This document shows positions 1 through 7,430 of a DNA stretch of 34,831 nt, piece by piece. The notes beneath the pieces are model-generated. The model was not told the origin of the DNA and did no database searches. It saw only the letters and a program-made list of their open reading frames with translations. Origin of the DNA: Bacteroidales bacterium (GTDB lineage: Bacteria > Bacteroidota > Bacteroidia > Bacteroidales > F082); contig JAEETH010000038.1 of NCBI GenBank assembly GCA_016290215.1, forward strand, positions 1-34,831, read 5' to 3'. The position numbers and the translations under genes were made by a program. Every line of letters starts with the position of its first letter. The first letter of the stretch is position 1.

Positions 1-1056
1 GATAAGGTTCTCCATGTCGCTCACCAACTCGTGGATGCGGTTCTGGTCGCGCTCCACCTGCCGCCCGAAGTGCTCCATCTCCAACTTGTGGTCGCTGATT
101 TTCTTCCTCACAATCAGGAGGATGACGAGCAAGGCAATGACAGCTAAGGCGATAATCAAGTAGAGTTTCAGGTCGCGGGTGCGGTGCAGGCTCTCCAACT
201 CGCTCTGCTGGGCTTTCAACTCGTATTCCGCCTTGATTCTTTGCATGGTCTCGCTGGAGTGCTCCGCATCGGCTTGCACCAGGTTATCAGAAAAAAGCGT
301 GTGGTATTTCACCGCCTGCTGATAGTCGCCTTCGCTGTATGCGATGGCATAAAGCGTTTGATAGACAGACATTTTCAGCCCGGCACGCTCGCTGCGGAGG
401 GCTTGGTTCAAGTAGGACTTTGCCTTCTCGTTTTCGCGCGAGTAATAATATAGGATGCCCAAGGTCATGTGGGCGATGTCGGTGTCGTTGTCGTCGAGGC
501 CGATTTCCAAGGCTTGGTTGACGCTCTCGATGCCTTTGGCGAAGTTGCCCGTCTCCATGTAGTAGTCGCGGCCCATCTCGAGATATAGGTCAGCAAGCAT
601 AGCTTGGTCGTTGATGAAAGTGGCAACGCGGAAAGCCGAGTCATAGTATTGCTTGGCTTGTGTGTATTGCTCTTGTGCCCGCATTGCCCGACCGCTGTTG
701 CGGTAGGCGTTCATCATGCCAGTGGAGTCGGCGGTCTGTTTAAAACAATTCAGTGCCTGTTGGTGTTGCTTGAAGGCATCCTCGAAAAGGCCGTGTTTGA
801 GGTACATGGCACCGAGGTTGTCATAAAGTTGGCCTTCCAATTGGACTGTTTCCGCTGTCTTGTCAGAACGCTGCACGAGCGCCAGCCCTTGCAGGAACTT
901 CTCGGCGGCCTCTTCGGAGCGGCGTTGCTCGCGCAGTTGCACGCCTTCATTATTGAGGGTTTGGGCTTGCTCAAGGCGCTTGGTTGGGCTGTCGCAGGAA
1001 GCCAGCGCGAGGCAAGTGATGGCTGTTAAGATCAAAGAGTGTAAAAACGTCTTCAT
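1..1056 (-). CDS. TPR-repeat lipoprotein with a transmembrane segment, 3' end outside window
   Basis: The frame is open from the ATG at 1056 to the window edge (352 codons, no stop), so the C-terminus is missing. The N-terminus is a lipoprotein signal with lipobox LASC (Cys21). It is followed by helical repeats of tetratricopeptide type at about residues 30-285, for example the stretches around YLKHGLFEDAFKQHQQAL and GNFAKGIESVNQALEIG. A single hydrophobic helix lies at about 298-316 and is followed by RKK and a charged, coiled-coil-like segment. Known family members in Bacteroidota have a periplasmic TPR sensor region, one membrane helix, and a cytoplasmic tail that may carry a LuxR-type HTH or a kinase-like domain. 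The tail here is cut off, so the output domain is unknown. A role in signalling is inference. Confidence 0.75.
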   Translation of the reverse strand, partial: MKTFLHSLILTAITCLALASCDSPTKRLEQAQTLNNEGVQLREQRRSEEAAEKFLQGLALVQRSDKTAETVQLEGQLYDNLGAMYLKHGLFEDAFKQHQQALNCFKQTADSTGMMNAYRNSGRAMRAQEQYTQAKQYYDSAFRVATFINDQAMLADLYLEMGRDYYMETGNFAKGIESVNQALEIGLDDNDTDIAHMTLGILYYYSRENEKAKSYLNQALRSERAGLKMSVYQTLYAIAYSEGDYQQAVKYHTLFSDNLVQADAEHSSETMQRIKAEYELKAQQSELESLHRTRDLKLYLIIALAVIALLVILLIVRKKISDHKLEMEHFGRQVERDQNRIHELVSDMENLI

Positions 1057-1078
1057 GACTTTTTCGTTTTTGTCATCG

Positions 1079-1107
1079 CAAAAATATAGCAAAAAAACGT
1101 TTGTCAA
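1079..1107 (-). promoter_or_regulatory. Bacteroidota-type promoter for the TPR lipoprotein
   Basis: On the minus strand a TTG element (1105-1107) is followed after 18 bases by TATTTTTG (1079-1086), which matches the Bacteroidota -7 consensus TAnnTTTG. It lies 22 bases upstream of the ATG at 1056. Confidence 0.55.
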
Positions 1108-1132
1108 GAGGCATGAGGCTCCCCAGGGGGCT

Positions 1133-1227
1133 ATGTCCCTACTTTTTTGGATTGTCCTTATCGGATTATACTGAAAATCAATAATATAATAGTCAACCTC
1201 AAAAACTAATGTCCTTACTTTTTTTGG
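1133..1227. repeat. Imperfect 18-19 bp direct repeat in an intergenic gap
   Basis: ATGTCCCTACTTTTTTGG (1133-1150) recurs as a near copy at 1209-1227, 76 bases away. A shorter echo (TTGTCCTTA) lies between them. No gene is visible in 1057-1417. This repeat, a terminator and an inverted repeat block account for most of the gap. The function is unknown. Confidence 0.45.
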
Positions 1228-1257
1228 CAATCATTGAGCGAAAATGAGGTCAAACAA

Positions 1258-1290
1258 AGAAAAAACCCCTGCCATAAGCAGAGGCTTTTT
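1258..1290 (-). terminator. Intrinsic terminator downstream of hydG
   Basis: On the minus strand a GC-rich stem (GCCTCTGC / GCAGGGG with one mismatch, loop TTATG) is preceded by A residues and followed by a run of six T. It sits about 130 bases past the hydG stop, with only the 1324-1410 repeat block between. The A/T flanks make it potentially bidirectional. Confidence 0.65.
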
Positions 1291-1323
1291 CACTATCTAA
1301 TAATGTTAAATGGAGGGTTTAAG

Positions 1324-1410
1324 GGTCCTTGAGCTTGTCAAAAGGCCCTTCTTGTTTGAACCGGCCCTTCGACCCTTCGATTGGTCTCAGGGACCGCAGG
1401 CTCAGGGACC
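1324..1410. repeat. Inverted intergenic repeat block (GGTCCcTGAGc family)
   Basis: GGTCCTTGAG (1324-1333) faces two direct copies of CTCAGGGACC (1386-1395 and 1401-1410). Inside them, GTCAAAAGGCC faces GGCCCTTCGAC. With G-U pairs the block can fold into one long hairpin. It resembles the dispersed intergenic motif GGTCCCTGAGCTTGTCGAAG that I recognise from many bacterial genomes. It starts just past the hydG stop codon. Confidence 0.6.
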
Positions 1411-1417
1411 TTGCTTT

Positions 1418-2872
1418 TTAGAAATACAGGTCTCTCTCTCCCTTCTTGATGCGCTCGATGCGGCTCTTCAACTCGTCCAAGAACTTCGGATCGACGTTCT
1501 TGAAGTTGTTCTCGATGCACTTCCAGCCCTTGGCTGCGACTTCGGGCGTGGCGTAGTCCACCAAGTATTCGCTCAAAGTGAGGATAGCATTCGGCGTGCA
1601 GTAGCGCTTGATGAAGCCCGGCACGCTGAATTCCATGAAGTGTTCGCCCGTGCGACCCAGACGGTAGCAGGCCGTACAGAAGCTCGGGATGAAGTCGTGG
1701 TCGAGGAGCTTGTCGATGATGTCGCCCAAGGAGCGGTCGTCGCCGATCTTGAACTGTTCGCGGTGCAGGTTCTGGTCCTCCTGCTTGTCGCTGTTCTTCT
1801 CCTCTTCCTCATGGTGGTATTTGTAGTCGCCAATCTGCAGGTTGGTGCCGCCGTCGATTTGCGAGATGCCGTATTCGATGGCCTTGGCGCGGAAAGCGGC
1901 GTCCTCACGGGCGGTCAGGATCATGCCAGTGTAAGGCACAGCCAGACGGAAGATGGCGATGATCTTCTCGAAGGTGTCGTCGTCAACGAAATACTTCTTG
2001 TCGATGTTCAAGCCCGAAGCGTCTTTGATACGCGGGAACGAGATGGTGTGCGGACCCACGTTGAAGCAAGCCTCCAAGTGATTGGTATGACGGATCATGG
2101 CCAACACCTCATAACGCCAGTCATACAAACCGAAGAGGATGCCAAGGCCGTTATCGTCGATGCCGGCCTGCTGGGCGCGGTCCATCGAGGTGAGGCGGTA
2201 GTTGTAGTCGCCCTTCTTGGTATTAATGGGGTGATATTCGTTATAGATCTCGGGGCAGTAAGTCTCCTGGAAGATCTGGTAGGTGCCGATGCCCGCCTCT
2301 TTCACGATGCGGAAGCCTTCCACATCCAAAGGAGCGGCATTGATGTTGACACGACGGATGCTGCCCTTACCTTTCTTGGTGGCGTAGGTCACCTTCACGG
2401 TGTGGGCGATGTACTCAGGCGAGTATTTCGGCGACTCGCCATAGACGAGGATAAGACGCTTCTGGCCGTCGTCTTCCAGAGCTTCCACGTTGCGGATGAG
2501 CTCTTCATCGGTCAAAGTGGTGCGGACTTGTTCTTTGTTGGAGGAACGGAAACCGCAATACACGCAGTTGTTGACGCAGTAGTTGCCCACATACAAGGGG
2601 GCAAACAACACGATACGGTTGCCATAAATGCGGCGTTTCAGCTCGCGGGCGCCTTCCTTGATCTCTTCCACCAGCTCAGGGTCGGTGGTGTTGACGAGGA
2701 CAGCAGTCTCCTCCATCGTCAGGCGGTTCTTATCCAACGACTTTTGGATGATTTCGCGCACACGCTCAGGGGTGCTCTTGGTGTTGTTGATGTAGTCCCA
2801 AATCTCTTCCGAGGAGATAAACGGGCGGTTGGGCTCGTCGGGGATACGACATTTTTCGGGATGGAATTGCAT
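1418..2872 (-). CDS. hydG: [FeFe]-hydrogenase maturase HydG, radical SAM tyrosine lyase
   Basis: HydG cleaves tyrosine to p-cresol and dehydroglycine and turns the latter into the CO and CN ligands of the hydrogenase H-cluster. The protein (484 aa from this start) has the radical SAM motif CVNNCVYC at residues 99-106. Its C-terminal CX2CX22C cluster motif (Cys399, Cys402, Cys425) separates HydG from ThiH, which lacks it. The frame extends upstream to a GTG at 2959 that overlaps the stop of the preceding gene. I chose the ATG at 2872 (MQFHPEKC) because the extra 29 residues are low complexity and the DNA there has short GTTCAG-type tandem repeats. It follows a TM1266-type gene in the same direction, probably as an operon. 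hydE, hydF and a hydrogenase are not in the window. Confidence 0.95.
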   Translation of the reverse strand: MQFHPEKCRIPDEPNRPFISSEEIWDYINNTKSTPERVREIIQKSLDKNRLTMEETAVLVNTTDPELVEEIKEGARELKRRIYGNRIVLFAPLYVGNYCVNNCVYCGFRSSNKEQVRTTLTDEELIRNVEALEDDGQKRLILVYGESPKYSPEYIAHTVKVTYATKKGKGSIRRVNINAAPLDVEGFRIVKEAGIGTYQIFQETYCPEIYNEYHPINTKKGDYNYRLTSMDRAQQAGIDDNGLGILFGLYDWRYEVLAMIRHTNHLEACFNVGPHTISFPRIKDASGLNIDKKYFVDDDTFEKIIAIFRLAVPYTGMILTAREDAAFRAKAIEYGISQIDGGTNLQIGDYKYHHEEEEKNSDKQEDQNLHREQFKIGDDRSLGDIIDKLLDHDFIPSFCTACYRLGRTGEHFMEFSVPGFIKRYCTPNAILTLSEYLVDYATPEVAAKGWKCIENNFKNVDPKFLDELKSRIERIKKGERDLYF

Positions 2873-2955
2873 ATCAGTTTTTAGTTTTAAGTTGTTCAGT
2901 TGTTCAGTTTTTGACTTCGGGACGTGGGACTTCGAGACTTCGAGACATTTTGTCG

Positions 2956-3207
2956 TCACGTAGTCTCGTGTCCTTTTAATAACGCCGACTTCACCTCGAT
3001 GCCTTCGATACGGCCCAACTGGCCCGTGAGGGAACCAATCTCATCAGTGGTGCCTTCGAAAATGACGGAAATGATACTGTAAGTGCCTCTGGGAAAGCCT
3101 TGGCGGCAGATGATGATGCCTGCGTGACGGGATAGCACCGCGTTGACTTGTGGCGCGGCTTCACGGTTTCCCACATAAATAAGGACTGAGCCTATTCTCC
3201 TTTCCAT
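2956..3207 (-). CDS. TM1266-family putative iron-only hydrogenase system regulator
   Basis: This is an 83-residue protein with a single small ferredoxin-like/ACT-type domain (beta strand SVLIYVGNREAAP, helix QVNAVLSRH, strand GIIICRQG, then YSIISVIFEGT). It has no visible HTH. This matches the TM1266 family, which is named for its recurrent position next to hydrogenase maturation genes. The family resembles the C-terminal sensing domain of NikR, and its actual function is not established. It lies immediately upstream of hydG. Its TGA overlaps an in-frame GTG of the hydG frame, which hints at translational coupling, although the preferred hydG ATG is 83 bases further on. Confidence 0.85.
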   Translation of the reverse strand: MERRIGSVLIYVGNREAAPQVNAVLSRHAGIIICRQGFPRGTYSIISVIFEGTTDEIGSLTGQLGRIEGIEVKSALLKGHETT

Positions 3208-3307
3208 TTGAATGTCCTCCGGATCAGATGATTATGATTCCCGCAGCGGCCTTGATGTCAACGCATTATCTTCATCTCAGCGTAGTGCGGCTTTGATTTT
3301 GCGGCTG

Positions 3308-3334
3308 CAAAGATAGTAATTAATTCAAAACAAA
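3308..3334 (-). promoter_or_regulatory. Promoter of the TM1266-hydG operon
   Basis: On the minus strand TATCTTTG (3308-3315) fits TAnnTTTG exactly. A TTTG (3331-3334) lies 15 bases further upstream. The first gene starts at 3207, which leaves a leader of about 95 bases with no obvious structure. Confidence 0.55.
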
Positions 3335-3339
3335 TTGTA

Positions 3340-3714
3340 TTAATCTATTTCGTTTTCCCAAGCCTCCCAATCAGTTTCAGCAAGGTATTGGGAAACATGA
3401 CTTTGCAATTCAGGAATCTCATTGTGAATCACGCTGAAAACGACTTCACTATCCACTTGGAAATACTCATGAACAAGAAAATTCCGCATATCACTAATGC
3501 TACGCCATTCCACTTCTGGGTGAGTCGCCTTGAACTGCTCAGTAAGCATACGAGCTGCTTCACCTATGATTTCGATATTCTTCACAATGCCATAATAGCG
3601 CAAGACATCGGCTTCGAGTTCTTCTTCCGAAAGGTCACCCGCATAAGTCTGAAGGCGTTGAATAGCCTCAGCAATATGCTCTAACCGCATTTTATCTTTA
3701 ATTCGCTCTCTCAT
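3340..3714 (-). CDS. hepT: HepT-like HEPN ribonuclease toxin (DUF86)
   Basis: This is an all-helical protein of 124 aa from the ATG at 3714 (MRERIKDK, the usual DUF86 beginning). The frame itself extends back to 3753. It carries the HEPN catalytic motif RX4HXY (Arg77, His82, Tyr84 in RNFLVHEY), which is typical of HepT RNases that cut RNA or tRNA. The gene starts inside the end of the nucleotidyltransferase gene (17-base overlap), the classic order of the MntA-HepT module. In characterised pairs MntA inactivates HepT by adding AMP to the motif tyrosine, and Tyr84 is present here. The alternative start at 3690 would remove eight residues. Confidence 0.9.
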   Translation of the reverse strand: MRERIKDKMRLEHIAEAIQRLQTYAGDLSEEELEADVLRYYGIVKNIEIIGEAARMLTEQFKATHPEVEWRSISDMRNFLVHEYFQVDSEVVFSVIHNEIPELQSHVSQYLAETDWEAWENEID

Positions 3715-3997
3715 AAAGCAATACTCTATCATTTTCTGCAGATTCTCGGGCAAAAGGTAAAAGCCCTTTTTCAGTTACCAAATCAACCTCTCGCGAAAGC
3801 AGGTCTTGCAAATCAAGTCGCATTCCACTTAATTTGAACAAACCAACATGAGCCTGACTATCAAGTACAACCATGATATCCACATCGCTGTCCTCACGCT
3901 GCTCACCACGGGCATACGAGCCGAACAACCATGCTTTCAACACAGGCTGTGTTGCAAAGTACGCTGCAATAATCTGTTGCAATTGTTGCTTATCCAT
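3698..3997 (-). CDS. mntA: MntA-like minimal nucleotidyltransferase antitoxin
   Basis: The 99-residue protein has the nucleotidyltransferase signature GSX10DXD (Gly26, Ser27, Asp38, Asp40) in a minimal pol-beta fold. This is the size and motif set of the MNT antitoxins that pair with HEPN toxins. By family knowledge it would transfer AMP from ATP to the HepT tyrosine and so neutralise it. It overlaps the downstream hepT start, which indicates translational coupling. Its own promoter box sits at the end of the upstream guaD gene. Confidence 0.9.
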   Translation of the reverse strand: MDKQQLQQIIAAYFATQPVLKAWLFGSYARGEQREDSDVDIMVVLDSQAHVGLFKLSGMRLDLQDLLSREVDLVTEKGLLPFARESAENDRVLLYERAN

Positions 3998-4017
3998 TAT
4001 AAAACCTTTTCTGTCCG

Positions 4018-4045
4018 CAAAAATAACAATTTTTCAATAATTCAA
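4018..4045 (-). promoter_or_regulatory. Promoter of the mntA-hepT pair
   Basis: On the minus strand TTG (4043-4045) and TATTTTTG (4018-4025) are separated by 17 bases. The upstream element overlaps the stop codon of guaD. Confidence 0.5.
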
Positions 4046-4521
4046 TATTCTACCTTGTCCTGCTTCGCTTCCCAAGCGCGGAAAGTTTCAAGGGCCTCGT
4101 TGCGAAGTAGAGGAATGAACGGTACGGAGCGTTCTTCGATATGCTGCTCCAACTCCTTGTAGATGAAGTCATCGGCGAAATCGATGGCGGCGGCATCTTT
4201 TTTCGTGTTGCCGTAATAGATCCGCTTGATATGCGCCCAATAGATAGCACCGAGGCACATGGGGCAAGGCTCGCAGGATGTGTAGATGACGCAATCTGAG
4301 AGGTCGAAGGTGCCTAACTTGCGGCAAGCCTGACGGATGGTGTTCACTTCGGCATGGGCTGTGGGGTCATTATCACGGGTGACACTGTTTGAGCTGCCTG
4401 CAACGATTTCTCCGTCCTTCACAATGACGGCCCCAAAGGGACCGCCACCATTTTTCACGCTTTCGTCGGCGAGGCGGATGGCCTCGCGCATAAAGGTTTT
4501 ATCTTGTTCGGTGATGTTCAT
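4042..4521 (-). CDS. guaD: Guanine deaminase (cytidine-deaminase fold)
   Basis: This enzyme hydrolyses guanine to xanthine and ammonia in purine salvage. The 159-residue protein has the zinc motifs HAE (56-58, Glu58 the proton shuttle) and PCPMC (85-89, Cys86 and Cys89 as ligands). It also has the B. subtilis GuaD-like stretches GGPFGAVIVKDG, NDPTAHAEV and CEPCPMCLGAIYWA, and the C-terminal EERxxPF segment ending in a Tyr that closes over the active site in GuaD. These separate it from tRNA adenosine deaminase TadA. A TATTTTTG box lies at 4545-4552 upstream. The gene stands alone in orientation, with mntA-hepT following. Confidence 0.88.
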   Translation of the reverse strand: MNITEQDKTFMREAIRLADESVKNGGGPFGAVIVKDGEIVAGSSNSVTRDNDPTAHAEVNTIRQACRKLGTFDLSDCVIYTSCEPCPMCLGAIYWAHIKRIYYGNTKKDAAAIDFADDFIYKELEQHIEERSVPFIPLLRNEALETFRAWEAKQDKVEY

Positions 4522-4544
4522 TGATTATCTCGTCTATCCAACTG

Positions 4545-4601
4545 CAAAAATAACACATTTCTGCAAAATGACTTGGATATGACAAAAAAGTTATATATTT
4601 G
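4545..4601. promoter_or_regulatory. Divergent promoters for guaD (-) and the small lipoprotein (+)
   Basis: Minus strand: TATTTTTG at 4545-4552, 24 bases before the guaD ATG. Plus strand: TATATTTG at 4594-4601 with TTG at 4573-4575 (18-base spacer), 60 bases before the ATG at 4661. Confidence 0.55.
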
Positions 4602-4660
4602 CATTGATAAAACCAATACTAACTAAAAGTTGCGCCCGACACAAACTTAGGGATAACAAG

Positions 4661-5077
4661 ATGAAAAAAGCACTAAAAGCTATGGTCATGCTGCTCTTCG
4701 TGTTTTCAATGACAGCATTAACTTCTTGCAACAAAGAAGCTGAAAACCTCATCGTTGGCAAATGGGAATGCACAACTGCTACCTATACTGATGAGGGCTC
4801 AACCTACTCTGTTCCTGAGCTTATTGGAATGATTTGGGAGTTTAAAGCTAATGGGGATCTTATCGGTACACTTCTGGATGTTGAAGATGATGATTATACT
4901 GCCGAAGCATCGTATGTCATTTTGGGCAACATTTTAACCATTACTTCTACTGATCTCGATGGTGATGTTGATACAGAATCGTATGTCATCAAAGAATTGA
5001 CAAAGAGCAAACTAGTGCTTGAAGAGACTGACGAAGGGGATGAAACGGCCGTGTTAGAGTTCAAGAAAATATTATAA
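4661..5077 (+). CDS. Small lipocalin-like lipoprotein
   Basis: The 138-residue protein starts at the ATG at 4661; the longer upstream frame lacks a signal. It has a lipoprotein signal with lipobox LTSC (Cys23). The mature part begins with a VGKWECTTATY stretch and alternates short beta strands with acidic turns, as in the small lipocalin-like (DUF4923/Lipocalin_4-type) proteins common in Bacteroidota. The ligand and role are unknown. The gene is monocistronic, with its own promoter and a strong terminator directly after it. Confidence 0.7.
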   Translation: MKKALKAMVMLLFVFSMTALTSCNKEAENLIVGKWECTTATYTDEGSTYSVPELIGMIWEFKANGDLIGTLLDVEDDDYTAEASYVILGNILTITSTDLDGDVDTESYVIKELTKSKLVLEETDEGDETAVLEFKKIL

Positions 5078-5100
5078 CCTGAATCTACATCCTAAAACAC

Positions 5101-5137
5101 AGAACCCGCAAGAGGCTATCTTGCGGGTTCTTTTTTT
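5101..5137 (+). terminator. Strong intrinsic terminator
   Basis: A perfect 13-bp stem, AGAACCCGCAAGA (5101-5113) with TCTTGCGGGTTCT (5119-5131), has a 5-base loop and is followed by T residues. It ends the lipoprotein gene and overlaps the stop codon of the convergent GH89 gene. Confidence 0.9.
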
Positions 5138-7364
5138 ACTTCCTATACCTTGCTTCCAGTTCAGCCCGATATTTTTCAGCTATCTCTTTCGCCAAGGCTA
5201 TGCCATCGCCTTTTGGTTCTGCACTAAAGTTGCCAAGACGCTCACGCCACCATTGGCCTTCATACTTGCAAATGCGCTCATGATAGGCCTTCTCATCAAA
5301 GGGTTGCCCCGCTTCGATGGCCGCATCCACGTCCTTGAAGAACTCCTTCCAGCGGTAAGCATAGTAGGTCGCAGTGAGGCCCGCCCAAGCGCGGCTGGCA
5401 TATTCGTTGAGCAAGGCATCTTCCTCGCCCCAAGTAGTGATGATGTTGCGGGCATTGCTCTCGAAATAGTTCTTGTCTTCTTCCGTGGTGCCAATGGCAC
5501 GTGCGTCACGAATCCAACGACCAACCAAGAAGGCACTTTCGGTGGCGAGAATCTTGTCCATGTCGTCAAGGATATTGGTCATGGTTTGCTCAATCTGATG
5601 CAACGTCTCGTAGTCGCCTTCGCGATAAGCCTTTACATAGTCGGCATAAAGGTCACTGAAATAGTTGCCCAACAACTGCCTCGTGATGTTGACCACATCG
5701 AAATGGCGTGTTCGGGTGTTGCAGTCGGAAGCAAGCAGCTCGTCCAAGGCATTCAACAGCGTGATGTTGTTATACAAATAGGTTGGAGCAATGTAATACT
5801 GGCGGTATTCGTCGATGTTGCCCATGGTTGGTCTTTGGTTGATACGGACGGTCTGACCCGGCGACGACACCTTATTATATACGCTGTCGGCCAGCAAGGT
5901 CCAGGCGGCCCTCATGTTCGAGTCTTCTTTGCCGCCACGTTGGTCGGCGAGGCACTGAACCCAAGCGTCCACATCCTTGGTGAGCGGGTTGTCCCAAGCC
6001 TTTTCAAAGACATATTCATACATGAAGGGGTTACAGTCGAAGCCTTCAAGCGTGGAGCCGATGCCAATGAAGTTGTCGCCTCCTTTTTCAAAGGCCCTTT
6101 CGATTCTCACATTCACCGTATCAAGGTTACCAGCCAGCATGGAGTTGCCGCCGAAGTTGCCAAGATAGCACCAAATGTAAGGCACGCCATAGTAGGCATT
6201 GGTGCGTTCCCACACAGGTTGCCGCTCGCAGTAGTAGTCGAGCATGATGTGCCTGTCTTTTGGCATGGAAGTGATGTAGGCCTCGATGCGGTTGTCGACT
6301 TCCCAATATTGGCGCTCATTCCAGAACAGCCATGCCATCTCAAGCCATTTGGCTTCGGGGTCAGCGGCTTCAAGAGATTCATACACCTGACGGCTCACGC
6401 GAGCCAGGTATTCAGGTTCCCAGCTCGGCGGGATGAGTTCGTTGAAGATGTCGATGCCATAAATATGGTCAGTGCCGTAGAACTCGGTCTGTTTGTCGAT
6501 GAATTTCTTCTGAATTTCAGTATAAAGCGGGTCAAGCGGATCGAGGAACTTGCACCAGCAGATGCTGTCGAAGCCGGCCCAGTCGCCCAAAGAAGCCAAT
6601 GGAGCATCAGGATAAAGTCTTGTTATACAAGGCGGAACATGACCAGCAAAACCTGGCAACACAGGCTTCATATTCAACTCACGCTCTCGAGCCACGATTT
6701 GCCTTTGCAAAGCCTTCTGATTCTCGATCCACGACATGGGCAGCGGTCCACCCCAACGGTCGATGTTCTGCATACGGTGCCAAGGCAGATGCGCCGGACC
6801 GGTAAAATAACTCCGAATTTCCTCGTCGGTGAGTCCCAAGTCACTCCACACTTCGTACCAAACGCTTTCTTGTCCCGTAATGGCCAAAGGCAAGTTGATA
6901 CCGTTGAGTGCCATCCAGTCGATGAAGTGCTCCCACTGCGACCAGTCCCACCAAGGCAAGGTGTAACCGAAAGTGCAGTAGTTGAGGAAGAAACGGTCGG
7001 GCACGCGGGCACTCAGACTAACCTTTACGGGCACTGCTGGCATCGTGGCTGGAATCTGCAAAGGCTCTTCTTTGAACCAAGAATACTGCGCCAAGCAATA
7101 ATACTTCAAATAATGGTTCAAGCCCACGGACATGCTGTTGGCGTTGTTGCCACGGATGACGAGGTTTTTGCCCTTTGTTTCGATTTCAAAGCGATCGACG
7201 GTGTCGTTTTCGAGCCGTTCGAGAACGATGTTTTCGGAAAACTCTGGCACAACGCGATTCACCAATCCACGCATGGCGATGACTTCGGGGTCGGTTTCAG
7301 CCTTCTTCGTGCAGGAAACACAAAGCACAAGACTAATCAAGGTAATGAGGTAGAATTTTTTCAT
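5136..7364 (-). CDS. Alpha-N-acetylglucosaminidase, GH89 lipoprotein
   Basis: GH89 enzymes remove terminal alpha-linked GlcNAc from glycans such as gastric mucin or heparan sulfate. From the ATG at 7364 the protein is 742 aa, with a lipoprotein signal (lipobox CVSC, Cys18), so it is probably surface or periplasmic. The order is an N-terminal small domain (about 25-115), the catalytic TIM barrel (about 120-460), and an all-helical C-terminal domain (about 465-740). The sequence LNYCTFGYTLPWWDWSQWE is characteristic of NAGLU. By comparison with the family, the catalytic acids are Glu309 (in DIFNEL) and Glu440 (in STLEG). The frame extends further upstream, but only this start gives a signal peptide. 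No SusC/SusD genes are adjacent. Confidence 0.92.
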   Translation of the reverse strand: MKKFYLITLISLVLCVSCTKKAETDPEVIAMRGLVNRVVPEFSENIVLERLENDTVDRFEIETKGKNLVIRGNNANSMSVGLNHYLKYYCLAQYSWFKEEPLQIPATMPAVPVKVSLSARVPDRFFLNYCTFGYTLPWWDWSQWEHFIDWMALNGINLPLAITGQESVWYEVWSDLGLTDEEIRSYFTGPAHLPWHRMQNIDRWGGPLPMSWIENQKALQRQIVARERELNMKPVLPGFAGHVPPCITRLYPDAPLASLGDWAGFDSICWCKFLDPLDPLYTEIQKKFIDKQTEFYGTDHIYGIDIFNELIPPSWEPEYLARVSRQVYESLEAADPEAKWLEMAWLFWNERQYWEVDNRIEAYITSMPKDRHIMLDYYCERQPVWERTNAYYGVPYIWCYLGNFGGNSMLAGNLDTVNVRIERAFEKGGDNFIGIGSTLEGFDCNPFMYEYVFEKAWDNPLTKDVDAWVQCLADQRGGKEDSNMRAAWTLLADSVYNKVSSPGQTVRINQRPTMGNIDEYRQYYIAPTYLYNNITLLNALDELLASDCNTRTRHFDVVNITRQLLGNYFSDLYADYVKAYREGDYETLHQIEQTMTNILDDMDKILATESAFLVGRWIRDARAIGTTEEDKNYFESNARNIITTWGEEDALLNEYASRAWAGLTATYYAYRWKEFFKDVDAAIEAGQPFDEKAYHERICKYEGQWWRERLGNFSAEPKGDGIALAKEIAEKYRAELEARYRK

Positions 7365-7378
7365 TGTCAAGGTTTTAA

Positions 7379-7420
7379 TTTGAGGCAAAAATATGGAATT
7401 TGTTGTTATCTTTGCCAAAA
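7379..7420. promoter_or_regulatory. Overlapping divergent promoters for GH89 (-) and lipoprotein (+)
   Basis: Minus strand: TATTTTTG at 7386-7393 with TTTTGG (7415-7420) 21 bases upstream. Plus strand: TATCTTTG at 7407-7414 with TTTG (7379-7382) 24 bases upstream. The two promoters interleave in 42 bases, so their use may be mutually exclusive. Confidence 0.55.
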
Positions 7421-7430
7421 ATTCAGCCCG

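Noticed and set aside
1418..2872. ThiH (thiamine tyrosine lyase) as identity
   Set aside because: The C-terminal CX2CX22C cluster motif and the adjacent TM1266 gene indicate HydG. No thiamine genes are near.
1310..2884. A 524-codon plus-strand frame opposite hydG
   Set aside because: It is low-complexity and Val/Leu/Asp-rich, exactly antisense to a gene with all HydG motifs.
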